Positions 52,184 to 62,016 are shown, counted from the stretch's first letter. The stretch: 64,000 nucleotides of DNA from Robertmurraya korlensis (GCF_023715225.1 NZ_JAMBNS010000008.1:1-64000), one strand, 5' to 3'. A program made the numbers and translations. The notes: generated by a model from the sequence alone, not told the origin.

Positions 52184-52693
52184 TTGTTAAAGGATCATGC
52201 CAAAATAATGCAAGCTTTTGCAGCGGCAGGGGAAATTGTTGGTCGGAAAAAACTGCAAAAAATGATTTATATAGCGAAAAAAGTAGATTTTCCTTTCCAA
52301 GAGAGGTTTCAGTTTCACTTTTATGGACCTTACTCCGAAGAGTTGACCCTTCGCGTAGAAGAGCTATGCAATATGGGCTTTCTTAACGAGGTAAAGGAGA
52401 AAAAGGGCGGTTATATGCAATACCGTTACTCCTTAACAGATGAGGGAATGGAATTTTTAAATATGAACCTAGTGGAACTTCCGGCCTTAGAGGATTGTTT
52501 AACCGACATGAATAGCCAGAATGCTAGGTTTCTAGAACTTGTTTCAACCGTACTCTTCTTTGACGATTTAGAAGTAGAGGAAGTAAAGGAGAAAATCTTT
52601 ACTCTAAAAAGCAAGCAAAAATACACAGAAGACGAAATTAAGCAGGCGTATGAATATATTGAAGCATTAAAGGGGAAAGTAGTCCCTGTATAA
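52184..52693 (+). CDS. ywgA: YwgA family protein
   Basis: A 169-aa protein of the YwgA family: KKLQKMIYIAKKVDFPFQERFQFHFYGPYSEEL near the start, then FLNMNL and a helical C-terminus. The first half looks like the YwgA/PadR-like winged-helix fold and may bind nucleic acid, but no role is known. TTG at 52184 is 5 bases after GGAGAGGG. Confidence 0.85.
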   Translation: MLKDHAKIMQAFAAAGEIVGRKKLQKMIYIAKKVDFPFQERFQFHFYGPYSEELTLRVEELCNMGFLNEVKEKKGGYMQYRYSLTDEGMEFLNMNLVELPALEDCLTDMNSQNARFLELVSTVLFFDDLEVEEVKEKIFTLKSKQKYTEDEIKQAYEYIEALKGKVVPV

Positions 52694-52696
52694 AAG

Positions 52697-52731
52697 AGAG
52701 GCTTGGACGTTTTATGTCCAAGCCTTTTTTA
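52697..52731 (+). terminator. Terminator of ywfO-ywgA
   Basis: GGCTTGGAC (52700-52708) pairs with GTCCAAGCC (52716-52724), then six T. Confidence 0.9.
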
Positions 52732-52737
52732 ATATAT

Positions 52738-52810
52738 TGTCGGTTGGCATGCATGAACGAGCCTTTATTCCATTTGGAATACCAGTGAAGTGAATGCATG
52801 CTAACCGACA
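52738..52810 (+). ncRNA. 73-nt structured hairpin element, copy 2
   Basis: The outer stem TGTCGGTTGGCATGCAT (52738-52754) pairs with ATGCATGCTAACCGACA (52794-52810) over 17 bases, with a single G-U pair. The inner hairpin is ATTCC/GGAAT capped by ATTT. The unpaired blocks CGAGCCTTT and ACCAGTGAAG match copy 1. It lies between the ywgA terminator and the 3' end of the tautomerase gene. Confidence 0.6.
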
Positions 52811-52825
52811 TCTAGACACTAATTT

Positions 52826-53011
52826 CTACTCGTCAGACAGCCTTTTCCCAGCAATTCCATAATTATTTTTCGTCATTTCATCAATGAATACAACTACCTT
52901 CTCAGCAGGTGCGCCAGTTGTTTCCACAACAGCAGCGGTTACTTTTTCCACAAGAGCTTTCTTTTGGTCGTCTGTACGGCCTTCTAGCATTTTTACGGTT
53001 ACGTATGGCAT
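52826..53011 (-). CDS. ywhB: 4-oxalocrotonate tautomerase family enzyme YwhB
   Basis: A 61-aa tautomerase of the 2-hydroxymuconate tautomerase type. After Met removal the catalytic Pro (MPYVTVKMLEG) is at the N-terminus, and VVVFIDEMTKNNYGIAGK forms the rest of the active site. The physiological substrate is not known. It matches YwhB in a ywh-type context. Confidence 0.92.
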   Translation of the reverse strand: MPYVTVKMLEGRTDDQKKALVEKVTAAVVETTGAPAEKVVVFIDEMTKNNYGIAGKRLSDE

Positions 53012-53153
53012 GATGATTGCCTCCTTGAGAGATATGTAAGTTCTTCATACATAATCATAATGTTCCAAACGGGAGAAAGGAATACTCTTTTTTCCATTTA
53101 TCCTATATTTCATGTATAATTTGGCTAAATAGAGTCTTCGAAAAGGAGTTGTC

Positions 53154-53822
53154 GTGTTGGAGCAACTATCTAGGTTTTTAGCTTTTGATTTAGAAATGAT
53201 TCCATACGTGGTTATTACACTTATCATAGCGTTTTCTGTCCATGAGTTTGCGCATGCGTGGGTGGCCTATAAGTTTGGGGATCATACAGCGAAAAATCAG
53301 GGCAGACTAACTCTAAATCCGATGAAGCACTTGGACCCATTTGGCACGTTGTTAATTTTTTTAATTGGATTCGGCTGGGCGAGACCTGTTCCTGTGAATC
53401 GCTTTTTCTTTAAAAATCCTCGGTTAGCAAGTATTCTTGTATCAATAGCAGGACCTCTCAGCAATCTATTGCTATCTATCCTTGGCTTTGTGTTATTGTA
53501 TGGGTTGGTAGCTACTGGTGCGGTGGAAACTCTACCTCCATATGTGTTCGAGTTTCTTAATATATTTTTGTATTTAAATGTGGCTTTATTTGTGTTTAAT
53601 TTGTTGCCGTTCCCACCGTTAGATGGATATCGAATCATTGAAGACCTCGTACCGGTGAATGTACGGGCTAAAATGACACAGTATGAGCAATATGGAGCAC
53701 TAATCTTTCTTATTTTAGTTATTACTCCGCTTGATCAATATACGATTGACCCACTGTATTCTACAGTCGTTCCGTCGATTCTATCGACTTTAGATCAGTT
53801 CTTTTATCAGTTATTTTTGTAG
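53154..53822 (+). CDS. ywhC: Site-2 protease-like membrane metallopeptidase YwhC
   Basis: A 222-aa M50-family membrane protease-like protein with about five helices. The zinc motif HEFAH (30-34) lies in the first helices, and the third ligand region NLLPFPPLDGYRI is near residue 150. Small M50 proteins of this group have no known substrate. GTG at 53154 follows AAGGAG. It is coupled to ywhD, whose ribosome binding site overlaps the stop codon. Confidence 0.9.
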   Translation: MLEQLSRFLAFDLEMIPYVVITLIIAFSVHEFAHAWVAYKFGDHTAKNQGRLTLNPMKHLDPFGTLLIFLIGFGWARPVPVNRFFFKNPRLASILVSIAGPLSNLLLSILGFVLLYGLVATGAVETLPPYVFEFLNIFLYLNVALFVFNLLPFPPLDGYRIIEDLVPVNVRAKMTQYEQYGALIFLILVITPLDQYTIDPLYSTVVPSILSTLDQFFYQLFL

Positions 53823-53831
53823 GAGGCGTTC

Positions 53832-54347
53832 ATGTTTATGGAAGAAAAAAAGAAGAAAAGTATTGGCTTTAATATTATTAAAAGTGATCCAACTGAGGGA
53901 CATGGAGGATTTGGTGTTGGAGCTCTATCCCTAGATAATGTTTCACCTGTTATTATTGATGTGGATGCAGGGGAAGCGGTCATTGATGTAGGTGCCATGC
54001 ACGCAAGAAGTGTTGTCGAAAAAGGGATCAAGTTTTTAAAAACCAAGGAAGAAGTTCCAAATGCCAAGCCGTACTGGCTAGTTTGGGTGACGATTGATCG
54101 AAAGCAAGAAGGGCCGTATTATGCGGGTGTGACCGCTTGTGAAATGACGGTGGACCGTGAAATTCGTCGTGGCTATAAGTCACTACCAGAGCACGTGAAT
54201 CGCATGGATAAATCCATTAAACGTCATATCATCGTCGACCATATGGATAGTCGTTCAAAAGGAATCCTAACTGAGTTTCTGAAAAATCATGACGCGGGTA
54301 TGTGGGAAAGATCAGAAGAGAAACTGAAGACAGATCTTCAAGGATAA
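53832..54347 (+). CDS. ywhD: YwhD family protein
   Basis: A 171-aa protein of the YwhD family (FNIIKSDPTEGHGGFGVGALSLDNVSPV start, HVNRMDKSIKRHIIVDHMD near residue 130). The function is unknown. It forms a two-gene unit with ywhC and ends at a terminator shared with pbpG. Confidence 0.88.
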   Translation: MFMEEKKKKSIGFNIIKSDPTEGHGGFGVGALSLDNVSPVIIDVDAGEAVIDVGAMHARSVVEKGIKFLKTKEEVPNAKPYWLVWVTIDRKQEGPYYAGVTACEMTVDREIRRGYKSLPEHVNRMDKSIKRHIIVDHMDSRSKGILTEFLKNHDAGMWERSEEKLKTDLQG

Positions 54348-54454
54348 GAAAATTATTCCAAAAAGGTTTTTTTAACAAATTGTAAGGAAATACTTGCCGT
54401 TTTCCGTTAAAAAAAGTAAACTTTAAACAGCGATAACACGCTATAGCACTAGGA

Positions 54455-54495
54455 CAGAAAAAGCCCCGAGTACATGTGACTCGGGGCTTTTTCGT
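54455..54495. terminator. Bidirectional terminator between ywhD and pbpG
   Basis: GAAAAAGCCCCGAGT (54457-54471) pairs perfectly with ACTCGGGGCTTTTTC (54479-54493). Confidence 0.92.
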
Positions 54496-54526
54496 ATATT
54501 TGAATAGTGATCGGGTGTGGGGACCG

Positions 54527-56608
54527 TTAGCTCCAATCAAAAATTTTCTTATACCACGTCTTTTTCTCTTTCTTTTCCTCTTTTTTCTTTTCGGTTGGCT
54601 TTTCGGCATCATGTTCTAGATGATCGATGCAGTGCTTGGTCGGTTCTGTTCCTGCAATAAAATACGTAAGTCGTTTGATAGGGCAGTCATCGGTTGCTAA
54701 TAGGCCGCTTTCAGGGTCAATATATACGCCAACAGTTCCTTTAGGGACTTTGAAGTTTTTAATTGGTTCACTAGCTAATGCGTCCTCCATATAGTTAACC
54801 CAGATATTTTTCGCGTACGATTTTTCGGCAACAATTTCAATTGGATTTCCTTGGTCATATCCAGTCCAAACTGCGGTCACTAGTTGAGGAGAAAAACCGA
54901 CCATCCAGCTATCAGAATCAGTGGAGCCCGACTTACCCGCATAAATCCGAGTCATATCATTGATCATTGAGCTCCCGGTCACATTGGAGTATCCATCGAG
55001 CTTTTTATCAAACATTCCTGTCATCATATGAGTCATAACGAACGCTGCATCAGCCTTTAACACACGTTCATTTTCCTTTTCATACTCGTAAATGACTTCC
55101 CCACGGTGATCTTCAACTCTCTTAATAAGAACCGGCTTCACTTTTTTTCCGCCGTTAGCAAACAGGCTATAGGCATTGGCCATATCAATCACCTTTACTC
55201 CACTTGTCCCAAGTGCTAATGACGGTACTTTTTCCATAGGAGTCGTAATCCCAAATTGCTTGGCTGTTTTTACGAGTGTGTCTTCTCCTAAAAATAAATG
55301 AGTTTTAACCGCATACACATTATCGGAAAGAGCGAGAGCTTGTGCCATCGTGATTTCTTTTCCTGCATATTTATTATTAAAATTATGTGGTGTATACTCC
55401 GCTCGGTTATCGTCAAAACGAAAGGTTGTCATTTCACTTCTAATTAAAGATGCGGGCGTAAATCCTTGTGAAATCGCCGCATAGTAAAGAAGGGGCTTGA
55501 TGGTAGAACCTGGTTGACGAACCGCTTGAACAGCACGGTTAAACGGACTTTCCACATAATCTCTTCCGCCTACCATGGCCTTTACATACCCGTTTTTCGG
55601 ATTCATCGACACGAGAGCTACTTGCAACTCAGAATCCTTTGCCATATGAGTAGAAACATTTTTCTCTGCTAACTCCTGCTGCTCAGTATCAAGTGTCGTG
55701 TACACACGCAATCCACCAAGCTCAATCGTCCGCTCATCCAAACCTAAGTCATTTTTTAATGCTTGCTTAACGGCATCCTGAAAATACGGTGCAATTTGTG
55801 TCACGGCATGGGAATGCTCACCAACAAAGGATAGCGTCTCATGAAGAGCGGCATTGGCATCGGATTCGGTAATGTATTTACTTTTCACCATCGAATCCAA
55901 AATAATTTTTTGACGACCCTTTGCGTTTTCCTCAGAGATGAGAGGAGAATAGATGCTTGGGCCCTTTGGAATTCCAGCTAGCATAGAGGCCTCAGCTAGA
56001 GTCAAGTCAGCGGCATTCTTTCCTAAATAATACTGACTGGCTGCTTGAATACCGTATGCTCCTTTTCCATAGTAAATCGTATTTAAGTAACCTTCTAGGA
56101 TCTCATTTTTCGTATAATTCATTTCAATTCGAATCGTGTATAGTGCTTCTAGTAGCTTACGCTTCCACGTTTTCTCATGCTCGAGAAATAAATTTCGGGC
56201 ATACTGCTGACTAATCGTGCTTGCTCCTTGAACCTTTGCCATTGCTTTGAGATCAGCAAGGGCTGCACCAGCAATTCGTTTAAAATCAAATCCGTTATGC
56301 TCATAAAAGGATCGATCCTCTATCGCTACGGTTGCTTCAATTAAATGGGGAGATATGTCTTCGATTCCTACCCAATATCGCTTTTCTCCATTATTGCTTT
56401 CGCCGATCACCTGCCCATCATCCGAGTAATACAGAGACGATTGTGGCACGGCAAGAGGAGGAGGGCCCTGCACCTTGGCGTATATAAGAACACCGGTCAC
56501 TAATAAAACAAGTAAACCAAGACCGATCGATCCAAGAATGAGTAAGGCACGTATGTATTTCATCGTTCTTCTAAACCGCTGATCTGTAATTACCTCCAAG
56601 GATGACAC
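54527..56608 (-). CDS. pbpG: Class A penicillin-binding protein PbpG (PBP2d)
   Basis: A 693-aa peptidoglycan synthase. It has an N-terminal membrane anchor (about residues 17-42) and a GT51 transglycosylase domain (VAIEDRSFYEHNGFD with the catalytic Glu, then QGASTISQQYARNLF, to about 250). The transpeptidase domain has RQPGSTIKPLL with the active Ser (about 366), SDN (ALSDNVYAVKT) and GKSGST (about 566). The C-terminus is Lys/Glu-rich. It follows B. subtilis PbpG, a sigma-F-controlled forespore enzyme. The start is GTG 56608, or TTG 56599, which has better spacing from AAGGTGAGGTG. Confidence 0.93.
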   Translation of the reverse strand: MSSLEVITDQRFRRTMKYIRALLILGSIGLGLLVLLVTGVLIYAKVQGPPPLAVPQSSLYYSDDGQVIGESNNGEKRYWVGIEDISPHLIEATVAIEDRSFYEHNGFDFKRIAGAALADLKAMAKVQGASTISQQYARNLFLEHEKTWKRKLLEALYTIRIEMNYTKNEILEGYLNTIYYGKGAYGIQAASQYYLGKNAADLTLAEASMLAGIPKGPSIYSPLISEENAKGRQKIILDSMVKSKYITESDANAALHETLSFVGEHSHAVTQIAPYFQDAVKQALKNDLGLDERTIELGGLRVYTTLDTEQQELAEKNVSTHMAKDSELQVALVSMNPKNGYVKAMVGGRDYVESPFNRAVQAVRQPGSTIKPLLYYAAISQGFTPASLIRSEMTTFRFDDNRAEYTPHNFNNKYAGKEITMAQALALSDNVYAVKTHLFLGEDTLVKTAKQFGITTPMEKVPSLALGTSGVKVIDMANAYSLFANGGKKVKPVLIKRVEDHRGEVIYEYEKENERVLKADAAFVMTHMMTGMFDKKLDGYSNVTGSSMINDMTRIYAGKSGSTDSDSWMVGFSPQLVTAVWTGYDQGNPIEIVAEKSYAKNIWVNYMEDALASEPIKNFKVPKGTVGVYIDPESGLLATDDCPIKRLTYFIAGTEPTKHCIDHLEHDAEKPTEKKKEEKKEKKTWYKKIFDWS

Positions 56609-56834
56609 CTCACCTTCAGATAGATTTTTCCTGTGTTCCCATCTTTCTTACTAGTATGAAATGAAAATGGCCGTTTTAAACGCTTATCTATTAAAAAAGA
56701 ATTTTTTTCTTGCAATTTTGCTAGATTCATCTATACTTTTTCTCATGTTTGAGTTTTTTTGGGGAAGAATAACAATACCGGAAAATTAGTATTGAAACCG
56801 ATAGATATTTTTAAAATAAGGAAGGATGGCGTAA

Positions 56835-57665
56835 ATGGGACTTTGGTTTACGGAAAAGCAAACTGAGAATTTTGGTATCACAATGAAGGTAAAGCGTACA
56901 TTACATACGGAGCAAACAGATTTTCAAAAATTAGATATGGTAGAAACAGAAGAATGGGGCAATATGCTTCTTTTAGATGACATGGTCATGACATCGATTA
57001 AAGATGAGTTCGTATACCACGAAATGGTTGCTCATATTCCATTATTCACTCACCCAAATCCAGAAAACGTACTAGTTGTAGGTGGCGGAGACGGAGGAGT
57101 TATTCGCGAAGTGCTTAAGCACCCAAGCGTGAAAAAGGCAACTCTAGTTGAAATCGACGGAAAAGTCATTGAGTACTCTAAAAAGTACCTTCCAGAGATC
57201 GCAGGTCAGCTAGACGATCCACGTGTAGAAGTAAAAGTGGACGATGGCTTCATGCACATCGCAACAGCAGAAAATGTATACGATGTGATCATGGTAGACT
57301 CAACGGAGCCAGTTGGTCCAGCAGTAAACCTATTTACAAAAGGTTTCTATGCAGGGATTTCTAAAGCGTTAAAAGAAGACGGAATCTTTGTTGCGCAATC
57401 AGATAACCCTTGGTTCAAAGCGGACTTAATTCGCTCTGTACAAAAAGACGTAAAGGAAATCTTCCCGATTACTCGCCTTTACATCGCAAACATCCCAACA
57501 TACCCAAGCGGAATGTGGGCATTCACTTTAGGATCCAAGAAGCATGATCCACTTGAAGTAGCTGAAGAGCGCTTCCATGATATTGATACGAAGTATTACA
57601 CAAAAGAACTTCACAATGCAGCATTCGTGCTACCGAAGTTTGTTAAAGATTTAATCGAAGGCTAA
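56835..57665 (+). CDS. speE: Spermidine synthase
   Basis: A 276-aa aminopropyltransferase that makes spermidine from putrescine and decarboxylated S-adenosylmethionine. It has [16 protein letters not shown] (about residues 81-96) for the cosubstrate and [14 protein letters not shown] with the catalytic Asp. In B. subtilis speE and speB are one operon; here a terminator-like hairpin and a long inverted repeat separate them. Confidence 0.95.
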   Translation: MGLWFTEKQTENFGITMKVKRTLHTEQTDFQKLDMVETEEWGNMLLLDDMVMTSIKDEFVYHEMVAHIPLFTHPNPENVLVVGGGDGGVIREVLKHPSVKKATLVEIDGKVIEYSKKYLPEIAGQLDDPRVEVKVDDGFMHIATAENVYDVIMVDSTEPVGPAVNLFTKGFYAGISKALKEDGIFVAQSDNPWFKADLIRSVQKDVKEIFPITRLYIANIPTYPSGMWAFTLGSKKHDPLEVAEERFHDIDTKYYTKELHNAAFVLPKFVKDLIEG

Positions 57666-57673
57666 TAATAAAT

Positions 57674-57703
57674 AAGACGGGGGGAGCTTACCTCCGTTTT
57701 TTA
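57674..57703 (+). terminator. Terminator after speE
   Basis: ACGGGGG (57677-57683) pairs with CCTCCGT (57691-57697) with one wobble pair, then six T. Confidence 0.75.
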
Positions 57704-57722
57704 CTGTGAAAGTCTAGGAGGA

Positions 57723-57785
57723 CAGTTTACACCTGAAGTTAGCCTTTCTTACGTAGTAACACCAGCTATCGGAAGGTGTAAACTG
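57723..57785 (+). promoter_or_regulatory. Long inverted repeat upstream of speB
   Basis: CAGTTTACACCT (57723-57734) and AGGTGTAAACTG (57774-57785) are perfect 12-bp complements with a 39-base loop, ending 34 bases before the speB start. It is placed between the speE terminator and the speB ribosome binding site, where a regulatory RNA structure could act. Confidence 0.55.
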
Positions 57786-57819
57786 GTCCCCTTATAAGCG
57801 AATGAAGGAGGAAAAACTT

Positions 57820-58692
57820 ATGCGTTTTGATGAAGCATACTCAGGTAATGTGTTTATTAAAAGCCATCCAAGCTTTGAGGAAAGTAAAGCGGTATTGTAC
57901 GGAATGCCAATGGACTGGACAGTAAGTTACCGCCCAGGATCTCGTTTTGGTCCAGCGCGTATTCGTGAAGTGTCTATTGGATTAGAAGAGTACAGCTTGT
58001 ACTTAGATCGTGAGCTAGAAGATGTGAAATACTATGATGCGGGTGATATTCCACTTCCATTCGGAAATCCACAGCGCAGTTTAGATATGATCGAAGAGTT
58101 CGTTGATCAGGTGCTTGATGCTGGGAAATTCCCGCTTGGCATGGGCGGAGAGCATTTAGTTTCTTGGCCAGTTTTTAAAGCAATGGTAAAAAAGTATCCG
58201 GATTTAGCTATCATACATATGGATGCACACACAGACCTTCGTGAGAATTATGAGGGAGAGCCATTATCTCATTCTACACCAATTCGTAAGGTGGCAGATT
58301 TAATCGGACCACAAAATGTGTATTCCTTTGGGATCCGAAGCGGTATGAAGGAAGAGTTCCAATGGGCGAAGGAAGTCGGCATGCATATTTCTCCGTTCGA
58401 AGTGCTGGAGCCTTTGAAAAAAGTATTGCCAACATTAGCGGGACGTCCTGTGTATGTAACAATTGATATCGATGTTCTTGACCCTGCACATGCACCAGGA
58501 ACAGGTACAGTTGACGCAGGCGGAATTACTTCCAAAGAGCTACTAGCTTCCATTCACGAAATTGCACGCTCGGAAGTAAATGTAGTCGGAGCAGACTTAG
58601 TAGAAGTAGCCCCAATTTACGACCACTCAGAACAAACAGCAAATACAGCAAGCAAACTCATCCGCGAAATGATTCTTGGATGGGTGAAATAA
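57820..58692 (+). CDS. speB: Agmatinase
   Basis: A 290-aa ureohydrolase that converts agmatine to putrescine and urea, feeding SpeE. The dimanganese motifs are GGEHLVSW (about 108-115), HMDAHTDLR (about 132-140) and TIDIDVLDPAHAPGTGT (about 213-229). AAGGAGGA lies 6 bases before the ATG at 57820. Confidence 0.95.
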   Translation: MRFDEAYSGNVFIKSHPSFEESKAVLYGMPMDWTVSYRPGSRFGPARIREVSIGLEEYSLYLDRELEDVKYYDAGDIPLPFGNPQRSLDMIEEFVDQVLDAGKFPLGMGGEHLVSWPVFKAMVKKYPDLAIIHMDAHTDLRENYEGEPLSHSTPIRKVADLIGPQNVYSFGIRSGMKEEFQWAKEVGMHISPFEVLEPLKKVLPTLAGRPVYVTIDIDVLDPAHAPGTGTVDAGGITSKELLASIHEIARSEVNVVGADLVEVAPIYDHSEQTANTASKLIREMILGWVK

Positions 58693-58704
58693 GGATATGA
58701 CTCG

Positions 58705-58737
58705 TGCACCTACCAGGTTTTGGTGGGTGTTTTTTTG
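58705..58737 (+). terminator. Terminator of speB
   Basis: CACCTACC (58707-58714) pairs with GGTGGGTG (58722-58729) with one wobble pair, then seven T. Confidence 0.85.
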
Positions 58738-58756
58738 TAGGGTTTTTCGGGTGCTT

Positions 58757-59590
58757 ACCTACGATCACAGGGTAGAAAAGGGTTTGGGGGATTAAAGAGG
58801 GAGTTAGGTTCCTATGATGGGTGGAAAAGAGTGTTTGAGGGAACCAAAGAGGGGTTTAGGTTCCCGTGCAGGGTAGAAAAGAGTGCGAGCGGGAATCGAA
58901 GTGGGGGTTAGGTTCCCGTGCGGGTTAGAAAAGAGTGCGAGCGGGAATCGAAGTGGGGGTTAGGTTCCCGTGCGGGTTAGAAAAGAGTGCGAGCGGGAAC
59001 CAAAGTAGGGGTTAGGTTCCCGTGCAGGGTGGAAAAGAGTGTTTGAGGGAATCAAAGAGGGGTTTAGGTTCCCGTACAGGGTAGAAAAGAGAGTTTGAGG
59101 GAACCAAAGTAGGGTTTAGGATCCCGTGCGGGGTAGAAAAGAGTGCGAGTGGGAATCGAAGTGGGGGTTAGGATCCCGTGCGGGGTGGAAAAGAGTGTTT
59201 GAGGGAATCGAAGTGGGGTTTAGGTTCCCGTGCGGGGTAGAAAAGAGTGTTTGAGGAAATCAAAGAGGGGTTTAGGTTCCCGTGCGGGGTAGAAAAGAGT
59301 GCGAGTGGGAATCAAAGAAGGGTTTAGGTTCCCGTGCGGGTTAGAATAGAGTGTGAGCGGGAATCAAAGAGGGGTTTAGGTTCCCGTGCGGGTTAGAAAA
59401 GAGTGTGAGCGGGAATCAAAGAGGGGTTTAGGTTCCCGTGCGGGGTAGAAAAGAGTGCGAGCGGGAATCAAAGAGGGGTTTAGGTTCCCGTGCAGGGTAG
59501 AAAAGAGAGTTTGAGGGAACCAAAGTGGGGTTAGGTTCCCATGTAAGGTAGCAAAAGCATGCCTTAAGGGAACTAAAGCGCAGCCCCAGG
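58757..59590 (+). repeat. 52-bp tandem repeat array 2
   Basis: About 16 units. Starts at 58809, 58861, 58913, 58965, 59017, 59069, 59121, 59173, 59225, 59277, 59329, 59381, 59433 and 59485 are all exactly 52 bp apart; the last is at 59536 (51 bp). A diverged unit precedes at 58757. A typical unit begins TTCCCGTGCGGGTTAGAAAA and contains GCGGGAATC then AAAGAGGGGTTTAGG. It is the same family as array 1. It codes no protein: the open frames on the minus strand are repeats of the unit in shifting frames. Confidence 0.96.
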
Positions 59591-59643
59591 CAATGAAGAA
59601 ACCGAGTTGCCAAAAGCCAATCATTAAAAGGCCAAAAGAGAAA

Positions 59644-59791
59644 TTATGACCTTTAAAACGAAAAATAATATGGCTCTTGCGTCATAAAGTTCTTTTTATG
59701 ACCTCTGACAGAAGTAAAACCAGGAGGCAAACGTCATAAAAACAAAGTTATGACATGTAAACAAGGTGATACCTCTCCAATAAAGTCATAA
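59644..59791. repeat. Cluster of GTCATAAA/TTTATGAC motifs after array 2
   Basis: GTCATAAA (59681-59688) with TTTATGAC (59695-59702), and GTCATAA (59733-59739) with TTATGAC (59748-59754), form two hairpins. Single copies lie at 59644 and 59785. The same palindrome borders array 1. No gene is seen between array 2 and ywiB. Confidence 0.75.
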
Positions 59792-59827
59792 GAGGTATCC
59801 CACCATCTCAAATAGTAGCATCACACC

Positions 59828-59856
59828 TTGCGCTCCCCCTCCAAAATCTTTATAAT
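59828..59856 (+). promoter_or_regulatory. Sigma-A promoter of ywiB-argS
   Basis: TTGCGC (59828-59833) and TATAAT (59851-59856) with a 17-bp spacer; the start point should be near 59863. Confidence 0.6.
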
Positions 59857-59901
59857 TATTAAGTTATAGAGAAAGCATTGATAAAAGGAAGTGTATGGCC
59901 G

Positions 59902-60345
59902 TTGTCGAATAGTCCAGCGGATCAAATTCCCGTAAAAATTAAGGTGCATACGACGATTGAAAATGGCGGGGAAAAGGAAACTTTTGAACTCACTACTTTT
60001 GGTCGATACTATGTAAAGAATGCAAATGCCTATCTTCAATACGAGGAAAGTACGGAAGAGGGGCCGATGAAAACGACGATGAAGCTCACAGATGATGGAA
60101 TTCTTCTGATGAGAAGTGGCTCGGTGAAAATGCGAATGCTGTTAGAAGAAAAGAAGAAGCATCGCGGCAGCTACACGACTCCATTTGGAGAGCTGCAAAT
60201 GATCACAGATACAAAGGAACTTCAGCATAGATGGAACAGTGAGAGTAGTAAAGGAAGGATTGAGGTTTTATACGATCTTTCGATACAAGGCTCAAAAGCA
60301 GGTACATACAAATTGCAAATCGTGTTTGAGGAGGAAAAACGTTGA
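59902..60345 (+). CDS. ywiB: YwiB family protein (DUF1934)
   Basis: A 147-aa beta-barrel-like protein of the YwiB/DUF1934 family ([60 protein letters not shown]). The function is unknown; it is usually found just before argS. TTG at 59902 lies after AAAGGAAG and fits the family start. The frame also allows TTG at 59878, which would leave a leader of only about 15 bases. It overlaps argS by 4 bases. Confidence 0.85.
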   Translation: MSNSPADQIPVKIKVHTTIENGGEKETFELTTFGRYYVKNANAYLQYEESTEEGPMKTTMKLTDDGILLMRSGSVKMRMLLEEKKKHRGSYTTPFGELQMITDTKELQHRWNSESSKGRIEVLYDLSIQGSKAGTYKLQIVFEEEKR

Positions 60346-62012
60346 ATATCGTTGAACAGGTACAATTGAAGCTTAAAGAGGAAATAAGAGCGGCTGTTAT
60401 TAAGGCAGAGCTTGCAACAGAGGAACAGCTTCCTGATGTGATTCTTGAAACGCCAAAGGATAAAGCAAATGGGGACTACTCTACCAATATGGCGATGCAG
60501 CTAGCAAGAGTGGCAAAAAAAGCACCACGTGCAATTGCAGACGCACTTGTGGCAAGCTTTGATCAATCAAAGGCATCGATTGAAAAGATTGATATCGCTG
60601 GTCCTGGATTTATTAATTTTTACATGAACAATAATTACTTAACAGATCTTATTCCGACGATCCTTACGGCTGGGGAAAAGTATGGAGAAACGACGGTTGG
60701 AAATGGACAAAAAATTCAGGTCGAGTTTGTGTCTGCGAATCCAACAGGAGATCTTCACCTTGGACATGCGCGTGGAGCAGCTGTTGGAGATTCTCTTTGT
60801 AATGTGCTGGCAAAAGCGGGTTACGATGTATCGCGTGAATACTATATTAATGATGCAGGAAACCAAATCAATAATTTGGCATTATCGGTTGAAGCTCGTT
60901 ACTTCCAAGCGCTTGGTATGGAAAAAGACATGCCGGCTGATGGATACCACGGGGAAGATATCATTGGAATCGGTAAGCGTTTGGCGGAAGAGTATGGTGA
61001 TACGTTCGTGAATGCTGATGAGAAGGAGCGCTTTGACTTTTTCCGTAGCTATGGATTAAAAGAGGAAATGGCCAAGCTGAAGCAAGATCTTGAGGACTTC
61101 CGTGTGCCATTTGACGTGTGGTACTCTGAAACCTCTCTTTATGGCGATGGGAAAATTGATGTAGCTTTAGACAAGCTTCGTGAAAATGGCTATATTTACG
61201 AAGAAGATGGAGCGACTTGGTTCCGCTCTACAGATCTAGGAGATGACAAAGACCGCGTGCTTATTAAGCAGGATGGTTCTTACACCTACTTAACACCTGA
61301 CATCGCTTATCATAAAAACAAGCTTGATCGTGGCTTTGAAAAGCTTATCAATATTTGGGGTGCGGATCACCACGGATATATTCCTAGAATGAAAGCAGCG
61401 ATTGAAGCGTTAGGTTATGGAAAAGATGTACTTGAGGTGGAAATCATCCAGCTTGTTCACCTTTACAAAAACGGTGAAAAGATGAAGATGAGTAAGCGTA
61501 CAGGAAAAGCGGTTACGATGCGTGATCTAGTGGAAGAGGTAGGCTTAGATGCCACTCGTTACTTCTTTGCGATGAGAAGTGCAGATACGCATATGGATTT
61601 TGATCTTGATTTAGCCGTATCACAATCCAATGAAAATCCAGTCTACTACGCTCAATATGCACATGCTCGTATTTGTAGTATCCTTCGCCAAGGGGAAGAG
61701 AATGGATTCACATATGATACGAACGCTGATTTCTCTTTAATCGGTGCTGAGAAGGAAATTGAAGTACTTAAAAAGCTTGGTGAGTTTCCTCTTGCAGTGG
61801 CAGAAGCAGCTCAGAAGCGCATGCCACACCGAGTGACAAACTATATTTATGAGTTGGCTTCTACTTTCCATAGCTTTTACAATGCAGAAAAAGTGTTGGA
61901 TGCGGAAAATGTGGAGCGCACAAAGGCACGTCTTTCATTAATTAAAGCTGTACAAACGACGTTAAAGAATGCACTGAAATTAATCGGAGTTTCCGCTCCT
62001 GAAAAAATGTAA
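60342..62012 (+). CDS. argS: Arginyl-tRNA synthetase
   Basis: A 556-aa class I aminoacyl-tRNA synthetase. It has an N-terminal Add-1 tRNA-binding domain, the HIGH-type motif HLGHARG (about residues 141-147), the KMSKR-type [10 protein letters not shown] (about 381-390) and a C-terminal anticodon-binding helical domain. It starts at TTG behind AGGAGG. No T-box is present upstream. Confidence 0.97.
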   Translation: MNIVEQVQLKLKEEIRAAVIKAELATEEQLPDVILETPKDKANGDYSTNMAMQLARVAKKAPRAIADALVASFDQSKASIEKIDIAGPGFINFYMNNNYLTDLIPTILTAGEKYGETTVGNGQKIQVEFVSANPTGDLHLGHARGAAVGDSLCNVLAKAGYDVSREYYINDAGNQINNLALSVEARYFQALGMEKDMPADGYHGEDIIGIGKRLAEEYGDTFVNADEKERFDFFRSYGLKEEMAKLKQDLEDFRVPFDVWYSETSLYGDGKIDVALDKLRENGYIYEEDGATWFRSTDLGDDKDRVLIKQDGSYTYLTPDIAYHKNKLDRGFEKLINIWGADHHGYIPRMKAAIEALGYGKDVLEVEIIQLVHLYKNGEKMKMSKRTGKAVTMRDLVEEVGLDATRYFFAMRSADTHMDFDLDLAVSQSNENPVYYAQYAHARICSILRQGEENGFTYDTNADFSLIGAEKEIEVLKKLGEFPLAVAEAAQKRMPHRVTNYIYELASTFHSFYNAEKVLDAENVERTKARLSLIKAVQTTLKNALKLIGVSAPEKM

Positions 62013-62016
62013 CAAG

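Noticed and set aside
58757-59590. CRISPR array
   Set aside because: The whole 52-bp unit is repeated with no unique spacers between short repeats, and there are no cas genes in the window.
59376-59624. Minus-strand open reading frames over array 2
   Set aside because: They are translations of the 52-bp repeat, which shifts frame at each unit; there is no ribosome binding site.
59863-60342. T-box leader for argS
   Set aside because: argS follows ywiB with a 4-base overlap and no T-box sequence (AGGGTGGNACCGCG type) is present.
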